From: Ga0077555 sp046154645
GTDB lineage: Bacteria > Pseudomonadota > Alphaproteobacteria > Rhizobiales > Hyphomicrobiaceae
NCBI GenBank assembly: GCA_046154645.1
Contig: JBJXDZ010000004.1
Location: forward strand, 62,001 to 126,000
Direction of reading: 5' to 3'
DNA: 64,000 nucleotides
A program made the position numbers and the translations under genes. The notes below the pieces were generated by a model. That model did no database searches. It was not told the origin of the DNA and worked only from the letters and a program-made list of their open reading frames with translations. Below are positions 51,381 to 61,095 of this stretch, piece after piece (the first letter of the stretch is position 1; every line of letters begins with the position of its first letter).

Positions 51381-53024
51381 TCATTCGATATCTCGCATGG
51401 GATCGAAGATGGAACAGATCTCGGCCTCGCGGGGATGATCACGGTTGAGGCGGGCCGCCATCGCCAGCGCCCACGGAGCGACGGCGACCAGTTCTTCCAG
51501 CAACGGGCCTGTGAGCTTGAGGCCTGCCACTGTCGCGGCCGCTTCGGCGCGGCGACGAATGTCGGGCGTGACGGCCGACGTGTCGGGAACCCAGGGTTTC
51601 GGGTTGAGCTTGGCAGGCTTGGCGCCGGCCTTGAGCGTGGGTCGCTTTTTCCAGTGCCCGGTCGCCTGCTCGAAGGCGTGACCAGCGCGCAGCACCTTGG
51701 CATCGTCAAATGGCCGGCCTGCGATCTGCAGCGACAGCGGCAAGCCGTCCTTGGTGAAGCCGGCCAGCAACGCCAGCGCCGGGCCACCGGTGCAGTTGAA
51801 CGGCGTTGTCAGGTTCGGCTTCTGCCAGAACGACAGCGTATCGTGCTTGTCGAGGCGGCCCGCAGCGGAGTTGTTGGCGGTCAGGAACAGATCAAAGCGG
51901 CGGTAGAGCGGACGCATCTCAGCCAGGATCGTGCGGCGTTCGCGGCTGGCGCGGACGTAGTCTTCGGCGGTGAACAGGCAGGCGGCCAAACTGCGGGCCC
52001 GGAAATCCTGACCGAAGTCCTGCGGCCGGGCAATCAACACGGGCAGATGCAGCGAAAACAGCTCACTCTCGGCGGTGACGACTTTCACGTCAGAGTAGCT
52101 TTGCAGCGGCCGCATATGAATGTCTTCAACCACGGCGCCGAGATCGCGCAATACGGCGATGGCTGTCTCCATGGCCGCCGGCAACTCGGCGTGCACCTTC
52201 AAGTCGCGTTCCCAGAAATGCCGGATGACGCCAATCCGCAGGCCATTGAGACCAAGTCCGATGTCGGCCATGTAATCGCGCATCGTGCGCGTCGAGGACG
52301 ACGGGTCGGCCGGATCGTGACCGGCAATGGCGTTCAGGATCAGCGCGCAGTCCTCACTGGTGCGCGCCATGGGGCCGCAATGGTCATAGGAATACGAGTT
52401 TGGCAGGACGCCGGCGCGGCTGACGAGCCCATAAGTGGGCTTCAAGCCGGCTATGCCGCATAGTCCGGCTGGGCCGCGAATGGAGCCGCCGGTATCTGAG
52501 CCAAGGCTTGCCGGCACCAAACCTGCCGCCAGCGCCGCGCCCGACCCGGACGATGATCCCCCGGTGAAATGCGCCGTGTTCCAGGGATTGCGCGCTGGTG
52601 GCCAGGGCAGATCGAACGACGGCCCACCGTGCGCGAACTCGTGGGTCGCAAGCTTGCCGGTGAGCACCGCGCCCTGGGCCTTCAGCCGCGCCACTGTTGT
52701 GGCGTCCTTGGCTGGCACACGATCCTGGCACGTACGTGAGTGACCGGATGTGAGCACGCCCGCGGTGTCATAGATATCCTTCACCGCCACGGGCACACCG
52801 TGCAACGGGCCGCGCCAGCCCCCGCGCATGATCTCGGCCTCGGCGGACTTGGCGGCATCGCGGGCGATGTCGGGGGTCTTGGTAATGAAGGCGTTGAGCT
52901 GCGGGTCCAGCGCTTCGGTGCGCTTGAGAAGCGCCTCGGTGTACTCGACCGGCGACAGCTTGCGCGTCTTGATGAGGCGGGCGGCTTCGGCGAGCGTCAG
53001 GTCGTGCAAGGCGGTAGCAGACAT
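51381..53024 (-). CDS. Amidase (amidase signature family), second copy
   Basis: A 547-residue amidase-signature enzyme. The triad is Lys in VPVAVKDIYDTAG, cis-Ser in TGGSSSGSGAALAAG and Ser in GSDTGGSIRGPAGLCG. It is clearly a paralogue of the amidase at 10.3 kb, but it is about 80 residues longer at the C-terminus (segment AVTPDIRRRAEAAATVAGLKLTGPLLEELVAVAPWALAMAARL), which looks like a fused small helical domain similar in kind to GatC/AtzG-like subunits. It follows the TPR gene on the same strand with an 83-base gap. Confidence 0.92.
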   Translation of the reverse strand: MSATALHDLTLAEAARLIKTRKLSPVEYTEALLKRTEALDPQLNAFITKTPDIARDAAKSAEAEIMRGGWRGPLHGVPVAVKDIYDTAGVLTSGHSRTCQDRVPAKDATTVARLKAQGAVLTGKLATHEFAHGGPSFDLPWPPARNPWNTAHFTGGSSSGSGAALAAGLVPASLGSDTGGSIRGPAGLCGIAGLKPTYGLVSRAGVLPNSYSYDHCGPMARTSEDCALILNAIAGHDPADPSSSTRTMRDYMADIGLGLNGLRIGVIRHFWERDLKVHAELPAAMETAIAVLRDLGAVVEDIHMRPLQSYSDVKVVTAESELFSLHLPVLIARPQDFGQDFRARSLAACLFTAEDYVRASRERRTILAEMRPLYRRFDLFLTANNSAAGRLDKHDTLSFWQKPNLTTPFNCTGGPALALLAGFTKDGLPLSLQIAGRPFDDAKVLRAGHAFEQATGHWKKRPTLKAGAKPAKLNPKPWVPDTSAVTPDIRRRAEAAATVAGLKLTGPLLEELVAVAPWALAMAARLNRDHPREAEICSIFDPMRDIE

Positions 53025-53107
53025 TGGCGGACCTCGTTGGCGTCAAGGCGGGCATCTCTGGGCTGGGGGCCCGCCGGGCGCGCCGTGCGGGCTCCATCAC
53101 ATGCCGT

Positions 53108-54682
53108 TCAATTGTTCAGATTAAAGCGCCGAAGTCCATCGCGTGCCGGCTGGTGGTTGGGTGTCAGCTGCAAGGCGGCCCGGAAGTCGGCGATCGCCAT
53201 CTGGTTCTGGTTGCGCCGGGCATGTGCCTCGCCGCGGGTCGTGAAGACCTCGGCCGTGCGCACATTTAGATTGATGGCCTGCGTGAGGTCCGCGATCGTG
53301 CGTTCGGCATCGTTGCGGCGGGCGTGCGCGAGACCCCGGATGCGATAGGCCTCGCCATTGCGCGGCTCGCGCTGGATCACGATACTGAGGTCGGCGATGG
53401 TTCGGGCTGCATCGCCGAGGCGCCAGTGCACGTTGGCGCGCTGGAACAGCAGGCCGGTATTGTTGCGCTCGATCGACACGGCGCGGTCAAGGTCGGGCAG
53501 TGCCTCGCGATATTGGCCAGCTTCCAAGCGAATGCGGGCGCGCGCCAGCACGAATGGCAAATGCCGCGGTTCAAGCGCAATGGCTCGGTCGAGATCTGCC
53601 AATGCATTCGGGCGATCATTCTGGCGCAGACGCAGGTTGATGCGATCGGTGAGGGCTGCCGGATTGCGCGCCTCGATGGTGAGCGCACGGTCGAGATCGG
53701 CCAGCGCGCGGTCATCCTGGCGGCGGGCGATGAATATCTGCGCGCGTTGCAGCAATGCCGACGCATCCTGCGGATTGCGCTCGATCACCTGGTTGAAATC
53801 GGCCAGGGCGCTGTCGGCGTCGTTGCGGCGCTGATGGTAGCTGCCGCGTTCGCGCAGGACCACCAGGTTGTCCGGTTGTACGGAGAGGACGGTGTTGGCG
53901 TCCTGCAGGGCGCGGTCGAAATCATTGCGGCGGGCGAAGGCGCGGGCACGGATGGCGAGGCCGCCGAAGTTGCGCGGATCGAGCCGTACGGCCTCGTTGA
54001 GATCGGCAAGCGCGCGCTCGGCATCGCCGCGCGCCAGCAGAGCGGCACCACGATTGGTGTAGGCCATGACGAGGACGTCGCGGGCGACGGCGCGCCCGCC
54101 GATGATGGTGGCGCAGGCTGCGATGGCCGCATCCGTCGGAGCGCCCGTGCAGCCGGCCATGTCCGGCGTGCCGGGCGGCGGTGGCGGAGGCGGCTGTGGA
54201 GTTTCACGGACGACGAAGGGTGGCAGCACGAGCGGTGCTGTCGGCGCTTGCGCCTGGGGAGGCGCTGCGGGCGGCGGCTGTTGCGTTGCTGGCGGAGGCG
54301 CGGGGGCGGGGGCCGGGCGTGGTTGGGCTTGAGGCGGCGGCGTCGGGGCAGGCGGCTGCGCGGTCGTGGGCGGCTGAGCGCGCGGCGGTTGTTGCGCTGG
54401 CGGTTGCGGTCGGGGCTGGCCCTGTTGCGGCGGCGCCGGTTGTTGCGCAGGCGGCGGTTGATTGGGCAGGGGTGGCAGCACCTGCGGGCGCTCGGCTCCG
54501 GGCTGTTGAGCCGGGGGTTGGGCGGGTGGAGTTGGCGCAACCGGCGGTGCAGGGAGCCCCGGGATTGCCTCGATCGGCCGTGGCACGGGCAATTGGGGGC
54601 CTGGCTGCTGCTGTGCCGTCGCCACGGTTACAGTCAATCCTGCCACCACGATGGCCGCTGCAATTCTCGCGTGCGTATGCAT
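53108..54682 (-). CDS. Exported tetratricopeptide-repeat protein with long Pro/Gln-rich linker
   Basis: A 524-residue protein. The signal peptide is about residues 1-23 (ending VATAQQQ). Residues about 25-165 are low-complexity proline, glutamine and alanine. A short Cys-containing segment (DMAGCTGAPTDAAIAACATIIGG) leads into about eight TPR-like repeats of 34 residues (for example ADLNEAVRLDPRNFGGLAIRARAFARRNDFDRA) up to residue 520. TPRs bind partner proteins, and the linker could span the periplasm. The function is unknown. The 105 bases upstream separate it from the DMT transporter. Confidence 0.88.
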   Translation of the reverse strand: MHTHARIAAAIVVAGLTVTVATAQQQPGPQLPVPRPIEAIPGLPAPPVAPTPPAQPPAQQPGAERPQVLPPLPNQPPPAQQPAPPQQGQPRPQPPAQQPPRAQPPTTAQPPAPTPPPQAQPRPAPAPAPPPATQQPPPAAPPQAQAPTAPLVLPPFVVRETPQPPPPPPPGTPDMAGCTGAPTDAAIAACATIIGGRAVARDVLVMAYTNRGAALLARGDAERALADLNEAVRLDPRNFGGLAIRARAFARRNDFDRALQDANTVLSVQPDNLVVLRERGSYHQRRNDADSALADFNQVIERNPQDASALLQRAQIFIARRQDDRALADLDRALTIEARNPAALTDRINLRLRQNDRPNALADLDRAIALEPRHLPFVLARARIRLEAGQYREALPDLDRAVSIERNNTGLLFQRANVHWRLGDAARTIADLSIVIQREPRNGEAYRIRGLAHARRNDAERTIADLTQAINLNVRTAEVFTTRGEAHARRNQNQMAIADFRAALQLTPNHQPARDGLRRFNLNN

Positions 54683-54787
54683 TCCTATCCTCTGCCGTCG
54701 CTGCTGCCGGTCGGGCGCTGCAGAACCCCGCTCAGACGAGCCTATCGCCTCCCACGACCGCGATCCATCTCGGGCTTGGAGCGAGCC

Positions 54788-55687
54788 CTAACGTCGGCGG
54801 GCGGTCAACCATACCCCCGACAGGATCAAGGCAAATCCGGCCATGTGATAGGCGTGGAGGCGCTCGTCCAGAATGAGCCATGCCAAGAGCGGTCCGAAGA
54901 GCCCCATGAGATGCATGGTGGCGCCGGCCTGATTGGAGCCGACCCTCTCGACGCCGCGGTTCCAGCACACAATGGCGACGAGGCTTGGGAAGAGGCCCGC
55001 ATAGGCCAGGGCCCCAACCGTCGTCCAGGTTGGCTGCAACGTGTGTCCCGCCAGATGCTCCCAGACAAAGAAGGGCGTGGTTGCGGCGACCGAGATGATG
55101 GCGAGCAAGAACGTGAAGCTCAGCCAATGAATCGGTGGCCGCTTGCGCACCGAGGCGGAATAGATGCCCCATAGCGACATGTTAAAGAGCGCGATCAGAT
55201 CGCCAACATTGAGATTGAGATCAAGCAGCGTGGCGAAGTGGCCTCGAGCGACGATCAGCAGCACACCGACGAGCGAGGTCGCGACACCGAACGCCTGTAG
55301 CAGGCTCAACCGGTCGTGGAACAGCAACGCCCCGGCCACGGCGATCAGCACCGGTCCGAACGACTGGAACACGGCCATGTTGGTGGCGGTGGTGTAAGTG
55401 AGGCTGACGTATTGCAGCACGCCGAAGATGGCCGTGCCGGTCAGCGCCAGAAACAGGATAATTGCCCAATGGCTGCGGATCACAGGCCAGTCGCGTCGCA
55501 AATGCGGCAGCGCGAAAGGCAACAGCAGCAGTGCTGGCACCGCCCAGCGTATGGTCGATATGGCGAAGGGCGGCACTTGACCGGCAATGGCGCGACCGAG
55601 GACATGATTTCCCGACCAGCACAGGCTGGCGAGGGCCAACAGCAGGTAGGGCGCCAGTCCGGCAAACTTCGAGGCACGGTCTGGCAT
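54788..55687 (-). CDS. EamA/DMT family transporter
   Basis: A 299-residue inner-membrane protein with about ten helices in two EamA repeats. The first repeat includes LLLALASLCWSGNHVLGRAI and TIRWAVPALLLLPFALP; the second starts LIALFNMSLWGIYSASVRKRP and ends HLMGLFGPLLAWLILDERLH / MAGFALILSGVWLTARRR. It is probably an exporter of metabolites or amino acids; the substrate is not predictable. It lies 56 bases after murA on the same strand. Confidence 0.92.
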   Translation of the reverse strand: MPDRASKFAGLAPYLLLALASLCWSGNHVLGRAIAGQVPPFAISTIRWAVPALLLLPFALPHLRRDWPVIRSHWAIILFLALTGTAIFGVLQYVSLTYTTATNMAVFQSFGPVLIAVAGALLFHDRLSLLQAFGVATSLVGVLLIVARGHFATLLDLNLNVGDLIALFNMSLWGIYSASVRKRPPIHWLSFTFLLAIISVAATTPFFVWEHLAGHTLQPTWTTVGALAYAGLFPSLVAIVCWNRGVERVGSNQAGATMHLMGLFGPLLAWLILDERLHAYHMAGFALILSGVWLTARRR

Positions 55688-55743
55688 GAGGGTGTTCAGC
55701 GCCTTCCAATTGCAACCGGCGATCAGGGTGACGGGCCTGTCGC

Positions 55744-57039
55744 TCAGCCGGCGCTGATGCGCTCGATGTCGGCGCCACAGCGTGAGAGCTTTTCCTCAAG
55801 CCGCTCGAAGCCGCGGTCGAGATGGTAGACGCGGTTGACGGTCGTTTCCCCGTCAGCAACGAGGCCTGCAATGACCAGCGACACCGAGGCCCGCAGATCC
55901 GTCGCCATCACCGGCGCGCCCTTGAGGACCTTGACGCCACGGATCGTGGCGGAGTCGCCGTGCAACTGGATATCGGCCCCGAGACGCGCCAATTCCTGCA
56001 CATGCATGAAGCGGTTCTCGAAAATGGTCTCGCGAATGACGCTGGTGCCACGTGCCTTGGTCATCAGCGCCATCAGCTGCGCCTGCAGGTCGGTTGGGAA
56101 ACCCGGGAACGGCTGCGTTTCGATGGAAATCGGTTCGACGCCCGATCCATTGCGTCGCACGCGAATGCCCCCCGCAACCTCGGTCACCTCGACGCCCGTC
56201 TGGGCCAGCGCGATTAGGGCGGTTTCCAGCAGTGATTTGCGGGCACCCTCGAGAATGACGTCACCGCCGGTGGCGGCCACGGCGCAGGCAAAGGTGCCCG
56301 TCTCGATGCGGTCAGGCAAGACCGTGTGGACAGCGCCTTCGAGGCGGTCACGGCCCTGGATGCGCAGGGTCGACGAGCCAATGCCGTCGATCTGGGCGCC
56401 CATCTTCACCAGACAGTCGGCGACGTCGCCGATCTCGGGCTCGCGCGCGGCATTCTCGATCACCGTTTCGCCTTTGGCCAAGGCGGCCGCCAGCAGGACG
56501 TTGTGGGTGGCGCCAACCGAGACCTTCGGGAAGGTGACGCGATTGCCGCGCAAGCCGCCCTTGGGGGCCTTGGCCACGACGTAGCCGCCGTCGATGTCGA
56601 TTTCAGCGCCAAGCGCCTTGAGGCCCTGCAGATGCAGATCGACCGGCCGCGTGCCGATGGCGCAGCCACCCGGCAAGGATACCTTGGCCTCACCCATGCG
56701 CGCCAGGATGGGTCCCAACACCCAGAAACTGGCCCGCATGCGCGAGACCATCTCGTAGGGCGCCGTCGTGTCGACGATGTCGCGCGCCTGCAGATGGAAC
56801 GTCTCGCCAAGATGCTGGGTCGGGCTCGCACGCTTGCCTTCGATCGAATGATCGACGCCGTGGTTGCGCAGAATGCGGGCCAGCAGATTGACGTCGGCGA
56901 GGTTCGGCACGTTCTTGAGCGTCAGCCGGTCGGAGGTGAGCAGGCTGGCGATCAGGAGGGGTAGCGCCGCATTCTTGGCGCCGGAAATCGGGATCGTGCC
57001 TGTGAGCGGATTGCCGCCAACGATCTTGATACGGTCCAT
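55744..57039 (-). CDS. murA: UDP-N-acetylglucosamine 1-carboxyvinyltransferase MurA
   Basis: A 431-residue EPSP-synthase-fold enzyme that adds enolpyruvate to UDP-GlcNAc, the first committed step of peptidoglycan synthesis. The N-terminus MDRIKIVGGNPLTGTIPISG / AKNAALPLL is standard, and the catalytic cysteine targeted by fosfomycin is intact in LPGGCAIGTRPVDLH. Other elements are VSVGATHNVLLAAALAKGET and GFPTDLQAQLMALM. The ATG at 57039 is chosen over an in-frame ATG at 57222 that adds an unlikely leader. Confidence 0.98.
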   Translation of the reverse strand: MDRIKIVGGNPLTGTIPISGAKNAALPLLIASLLTSDRLTLKNVPNLADVNLLARILRNHGVDHSIEGKRASPTQHLGETFHLQARDIVDTTAPYEMVSRMRASFWVLGPILARMGEAKVSLPGGCAIGTRPVDLHLQGLKALGAEIDIDGGYVVAKAPKGGLRGNRVTFPKVSVGATHNVLLAAALAKGETVIENAAREPEIGDVADCLVKMGAQIDGIGSSTLRIQGRDRLEGAVHTVLPDRIETGTFACAVAATGGDVILEGARKSLLETALIALAQTGVEVTEVAGGIRVRRNGSGVEPISIETQPFPGFPTDLQAQLMALMTKARGTSVIRETIFENRFMHVQELARLGADIQLHGDSATIRGVKVLKGAPVMATDLRASVSLVIAGLVADGETTVNRVYHLDRGFERLEEKLSRCGADIERISAG

Positions 57040-57315
57040 CGGTGCAGTGTCCCTTCGCGGCCCGGCCATGGCCAGGAGGTGGCGCCAAATTCGTGATTCG
57101 CGCGCACGTTGTGCCGTCATGTCCCAGATCCCGTGCCCGCAGACAAGATGTCTCATCGTCCCAGCCGGCATCGCGCGCACGAGATCGCTGAGAAACTGTG
57201 ACCGAGAATTACGGCAAAACATGCTGCTTGGGTGGCAGCGCCCTCAATGGCAAGCCAGCCCCATCCGGCCGGGGCAACCGGCCAGCTCGTAGTAACTGCG
57301 CCTGGCTGGTTCGCG

Positions 57316-58338
57316 CTACAGGCGATAGACGCGTTCGGCGGTGCCGCAGAACAGCGCCGCCCGCTCGTCCGCCGAGAAACCCTTGGCCATCAGCTTGAAC
57401 GAGTTCCAGAGCACCGTGTAGCTGCAGCTGAGCTTGTCGACGGGGAAGTTGGATTCGAACATGCAACGGCTCGGCCCGAAGCGTTCGATGGCGTGATCGA
57501 AATAGCGGCGCGTCGCTTGTGCCAGCTCGGCGCTGGTGGGCGGCAGCGGGCGCTTCTCCCAGCCATAGCCGTTGACCTCCATGTTGAGGCCGCCAAGCTT
57601 GACCACGACGTTGGGGCATTTGGCGAGCTCGTCGATCTTGGCTTTCCAGTCGGCGAACACCTCGTCCTGCTTGCCGGCGTAGGGCCCCATGCCGATAGGA
57701 CCACCGAAATGGTCGAGCACGATTGTTGTGTCGGGGAAGGCGCGGGCAAGGCTCGTCGCATCGGGGAACTGGGTATGTGCGCACCAGACTTCGAAGCTCA
57801 GTTGCCGCCGCGCCAGATGCTTGAAGCCGGTGCGGAAGTCCTCGCGGAGCAGCAGGCCTTCCGGTGGTTGCGTACGGTGGTTCTCGATTGCCGGGCTTGC
57901 GTGCCAGAAGGCGCCGCGCCGAATGCCGCGGAAGCGGCCGCCGCCAGCAGCGATGTGGGCGTCGAGCACATCGCCGGCAAGGTCGCCGATGCGCAGGTCG
58001 ACGGTGCCGATGATGCCGGCGGCAATCCGCGCCTTGCCATATCCGCCCGAGGCACTCATGGCGGCAATGCCGTTGACGAACTCCGTTTCGCCGATGCACC
58101 GGAAGGCTTCCGGGCCATCCGTCTTGAACATGGCGCCGCATTCGATGAAGACGGTCGAGACCACATTGTGGCCGCCGCCGATGTCATCGAGGATCTCGTC
58201 CAGCAGATAGCGGCCCTGAATGTAGCCCTTGCGGGAATCCCAGAGATGATGATGCGGATCGCAGATCGGCAATGCCGGATCGAGCACCGCCTCCGGCACC
58301 TTGGCCAGCCAGTCCTGATTTCTTGCGTGTGCGACCAT
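57316..58338 (-). CDS. Amidohydrolase family 2 protein
   Basis: A 340-residue TIM-barrel amidohydrolase (PF04909 type). The metal-binding start is LPICDPHHHLWDSRKGYI; later elements are FIECGAMFKTDG, VLDHFGGPIGMGPYAG and the end MFESNFPVDKLSCSY, where the catalytic Asp position reads Asn-Phe-Pro-Val-Asp. Relatives include 2-pyrone-4,6-dicarboxylate lactonase and other lactone hydrolases or decarboxylases. It lies 41 bases downstream of the NHL-propeller gene on the same strand, so the pair is probably cotranscribed. Confidence 0.9.
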   Translation of the reverse strand: MVAHARNQDWLAKVPEAVLDPALPICDPHHHLWDSRKGYIQGRYLLDEILDDIGGGHNVVSTVFIECGAMFKTDGPEAFRCIGETEFVNGIAAMSASGGYGKARIAAGIIGTVDLRIGDLAGDVLDAHIAAGGGRFRGIRRGAFWHASPAIENHRTQPPEGLLLREDFRTGFKHLARRQLSFEVWCAHTQFPDATSLARAFPDTTIVLDHFGGPIGMGPYAGKQDEVFADWKAKIDELAKCPNVVVKLGGLNMEVNGYGWEKRPLPPTSAELAQATRRYFDHAIERFGPSRCMFESNFPVDKLSCSYTVLWNSFKLMAKGFSADERAALFCGTAERVYRL

Positions 58339-58379
58339 GTGTGGTCTCCCGTTTGTGTTGCCTTGCGAGCGCGCGCCAC

Positions 58380-59357
58380 TCAACTGGTCGTGCCCGCGGG
58401 GACCTTGGTGAATTTCTGCAGCGCGCGCAGGTATTCGGGCTGAGGTTGTCCCGGATGGCTCGACTTGAAGGAGGTGTAGGCGACCTCGCCGACATAGAGA
58501 TCGCCGCGGGAATCGACGCAAATGCCGTGTGGCGAGATGAACTGGCCGGGGTCTTGGCCAAGCGAGGGGACGCGGGCGAGGCGCGCCAACAGCTTGCCCT
58601 GGTGGTCGACGATGGAGACACGGGGGCCGAGGTTCGGCGCTTCGCGATTGACCGGCAGATGCGGCCCGATTTCGCCGATGTAGCAGATCGGGCATTTGCC
58701 GGGCGTCATGTAGAGGCCGCTCGGGCGGTGCAGATTGTTCCACTGCGTCTCATACTTGCCCTTGCCGTCGAACACCTGCACGCGGTGGTTCTCGCGGTCG
58801 GCGACATAGACCCAGCCGTCGGCATCGCAGGTGATGTTGTGGGCGATGTTGAATTGCCCGGCATCGCTGCCGGACTGACCCCACGAGAACAGCAGCTTGC
58901 CGCCAGGATCGTATTTATGGACGCAGGCGTTGCCGTAGCCGTCGGAGACATAGATGTCGTTCTGCGGTGACAGCGCCGTGTGCGTGCAGCGATGAAACGG
59001 CTTGCCGGAGAAGCGTTCGGCGGGCTTGCCGGGAATGCCGAGCGTGAGGAGCACCTTGCCATCAAGCGTGCACTTCTTCACGGAGTGATCGCCGTCGTCG
59101 GTGAGATAGATGGTGTCGTCAGGCCCCATGTGCACGCCGTGCGGGCGCGGGAAAACGCCCTGTCCCCACGAGCGCAGGAAGTTGCCCTCGCGATCGAACA
59201 CGATCATCGGGTCCTTGCTGCGATTGAAGACGTAGACATTGTCGTTTCGGTCGGTGCCGACGGCCGCCACATCGCCGAATTTCATGCCCGGCGGCAGTTT
59301 CCCCCAGCCCTCCTCGACGCGATACGTGTAGTCGCCACTGCCAACGATGATGCCCAT
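58380..59357 (-). CDS. NHL-repeat beta-propeller protein (PAL-like)
   Basis: A 325-residue six-bladed NHL propeller resembling the peptidyl-alpha-hydroxyglycine alpha-amidating lyase family. Repeats include DNVYVFNRSKDPMIVFDREGNFLRSWG, FPRPHGVHMGPDDTIYLTDDGDH, NIAHNITCDADGWVYVADREN and FISPHGICVDSRGDLYVGEV. A cysteine pair sits in TPGKCPICYIGEIG. No signal peptide is seen with the start at 59357, so it would act in the cytosol. It is paired with the downstream amidohydrolase; a lactone or ring-opening step is possible but unproven. Confidence 0.88.
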   Translation of the reverse strand: MGIIVGSGDYTYRVEEGWGKLPPGMKFGDVAAVGTDRNDNVYVFNRSKDPMIVFDREGNFLRSWGQGVFPRPHGVHMGPDDTIYLTDDGDHSVKKCTLDGKVLLTLGIPGKPAERFSGKPFHRCTHTALSPQNDIYVSDGYGNACVHKYDPGGKLLFSWGQSGSDAGQFNIAHNITCDADGWVYVADRENHRVQVFDGKGKYETQWNNLHRPSGLYMTPGKCPICYIGEIGPHLPVNREAPNLGPRVSIVDHQGKLLARLARVPSLGQDPGQFISPHGICVDSRGDLYVGEVAYTSFKSSHPGQPQPEYLRALQKFTKVPAGTTS

Positions 59358-59550
59358 GTCAGCGTCTCCCGGTTCGGCGGCTGCCTGTTGCCCTGCGTCG
59401 AAGGCTATGGCGTCTTGCTCGTGGGAGCAATTCCGATTGAGGCTCCGGTATGCCCACGTTTGAGGGGCTGCTCTGCCCGTGATGCAGCTTCCCGCCATCG
59501 CCGTTCGGTGGCATCGTCGAGGTTTCGAAGGTCAGTGAGGCACATCGAGC

Positions 59551-60564
59551 ATGGCGACACATCGCGAGTTTCTCTATGTGCGGGAGCCCAACGGCATGCC
59601 CGACGCCGGCTGCTTCCGCCTCGTCGAAGCACCGGTGCCGCAGCCGGCCGAGGGTCAGGTTCTGGTACAGACGCATTTCCTCTCCATTGATCCCTATTTT
59701 CGCCGAATGATGGGTGGCGGGCATGGGCAATACGCCAACCCGTTGAAACCAGGCGACGTCATGGTCGGACGCGGCGTCGGCGTCGTCATCGAGAGCCGCC
59801 ATCCCGGGTTCAGGGTCGGCGATCCCGTGCAGAGCGAATTCGGCTGGCGCGAGCATGTTGTGCTCAATGGCGAGGGTCTGCGCAAGTTGCCAGCCGATCT
59901 TCAACCCTTGTCGCTGGGCGTCGGCGCCATCGGACAGTCGGGCGCAACGGCCGTCATTGGCCTCTTTGAGATCGCCCACATCAAGCCCGGCGAAACCGTG
60001 GTTGTCTCGGCGGCGGCAGGCGCAGTCGGCAGCGTCGTCGGACAGGTGGCGCGCTTGCAGGGCTGCCGCGCCATCGGCATTGCCGGTGGGGCCGACAAGT
60101 GCCGCCACGTGGTGCAGGATTTGGGCTTCGACGCCTGTATCGACTACAAGGCAGGCCCCATCGGGCCGGCATTGGCCAAAGCTGCACCCAAAGGCGTCGA
60201 CATCTACTTTGATAACGTCGGCGGCGACATTCTCGATGCCGTCTTGCTGCATCTCAATCAGAATGCGCGCGTGCCGATCTGCGGGCAGATCTCGCAATAC
60301 AACGCGAGCGAGCGGCAGGGGCTGCGCAATGTCGGCGTGTTCCTGGACAAGTGCGTCATGCTGCGCGGCTTTCGCGTCGGCAATCATCTCAAGCGCCGCG
60401 ACCAGGCGCTGGGCGAACTGATGGACTGGCATCGTGCCGGCCAGCTCAAGTATCGCGAGACCGTTGCCGAGGGCTTCGAGTCCGCCCCGGCAGCGCTGAT
60501 CAACATGCTCTCGGGTGGCAACGTCGGCAAGCAGGTGGTGCAGCTCGCTGCAGCCAAACGCTGA
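59551..60564 (+). CDS. NADP-dependent MDR oxidoreductase (CurA/PTGR type)
   Basis: A 337-residue zinc-independent medium-chain reductase. It begins with a family-typical REFLYVREPNGMP, has FLSIDPYFRRMMGGG, the nucleotide-binding VVSAAAGAVGSVVGQVARLQ, YFDNVGGDILDAVLLHLNQNARV and GQISQYNA. CurA/PTGR enzymes reduce alpha,beta-unsaturated ketones and aldehydes. It is divergent from the NHL gene with 193 bases between. The substrate is unknown. Confidence 0.93.
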   Translation: MATHREFLYVREPNGMPDAGCFRLVEAPVPQPAEGQVLVQTHFLSIDPYFRRMMGGGHGQYANPLKPGDVMVGRGVGVVIESRHPGFRVGDPVQSEFGWREHVVLNGEGLRKLPADLQPLSLGVGAIGQSGATAVIGLFEIAHIKPGETVVVSAAAGAVGSVVGQVARLQGCRAIGIAGGADKCRHVVQDLGFDACIDYKAGPIGPALAKAAPKGVDIYFDNVGGDILDAVLLHLNQNARVPICGQISQYNASERQGLRNVGVFLDKCVMLRGFRVGNHLKRRDQALGELMDWHRAGQLKYRETVAEGFESAPAALINMLSGGNVGKQVVQLAAAKR

Positions 60565-61095
60565 GCTGTTGGCGACGACGTGGTCGCCAGAATAGACGGA
60601 ATAGGGAATAAAATGGGGACAGCTACCGATTTTGAATGTGAGCGTCGGCGGATCGAGCCAATGGGTGGCCCCGTTCATCCGCTGAAATTAACCAGTGCGG
60701 CGCCGAATCAAAGTTAATTCAAAAATCAGCGTGCGGGCAGCGTGCGGCAACGCGTTGGTACCCACCCTAGCCAGGCGCGGGCCGATGGCCCTGCAGCAGC
60801 TTGCCTGAGGCTGCGCGAGGCATTTGCGAATCGGGGCATGCCCTCGGACCTGTTCCGCGGGATCGCACCGACATATCAGTCGCGCGCGCTTTTGCCTGCG
60901 CGCCTTCGGCAGGAGGGGCTGTGGTTCCACTGCGCCGGATGCTGGGTCGGCAGCCGGAGGGCAACAAGCAAGCCGGCTTGCCGTGATGGGGAACTCGCGT
61001 CATCATGATGGCGCGTCGGCGCTGGAAACTCACGGCGTGAGGGCGCTACATCCGCCGTTGCTACAGTCGACTTCAGCCAAGGAAACCTGATCCTC
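60565..61095. other. 531-base region without a supported gene
   Basis: No convincing gene. It holds a conserved-looking motif AAATGGGGACAGCTACCGAT at 60611-60630, of a kind often found beside IS200/REP-type transposase genes. A more AT-rich patch lies near 60700-60730, and a perfect 14-base palindrome GCAAGCCGGCTTGC at 60968-60981. Reading frames of about 85-90 codons here have no ribosome sites and no family look. Confidence 0.5.

Noticed and set aside
53324..55174. A 616-codon plus-strand frame spanning the TPR and DMT genes
   Set aside because: Crosses two well-supported minus-strand genes; the sequence is an antisense artefact of repeats and Pro-rich DNA.
60742..61090. Overlapping frames of 60-90 codons in the 60.6-61.1 kb gap
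   Set aside because: No ribosome sites, no family resemblance, mutually overlapping frames.
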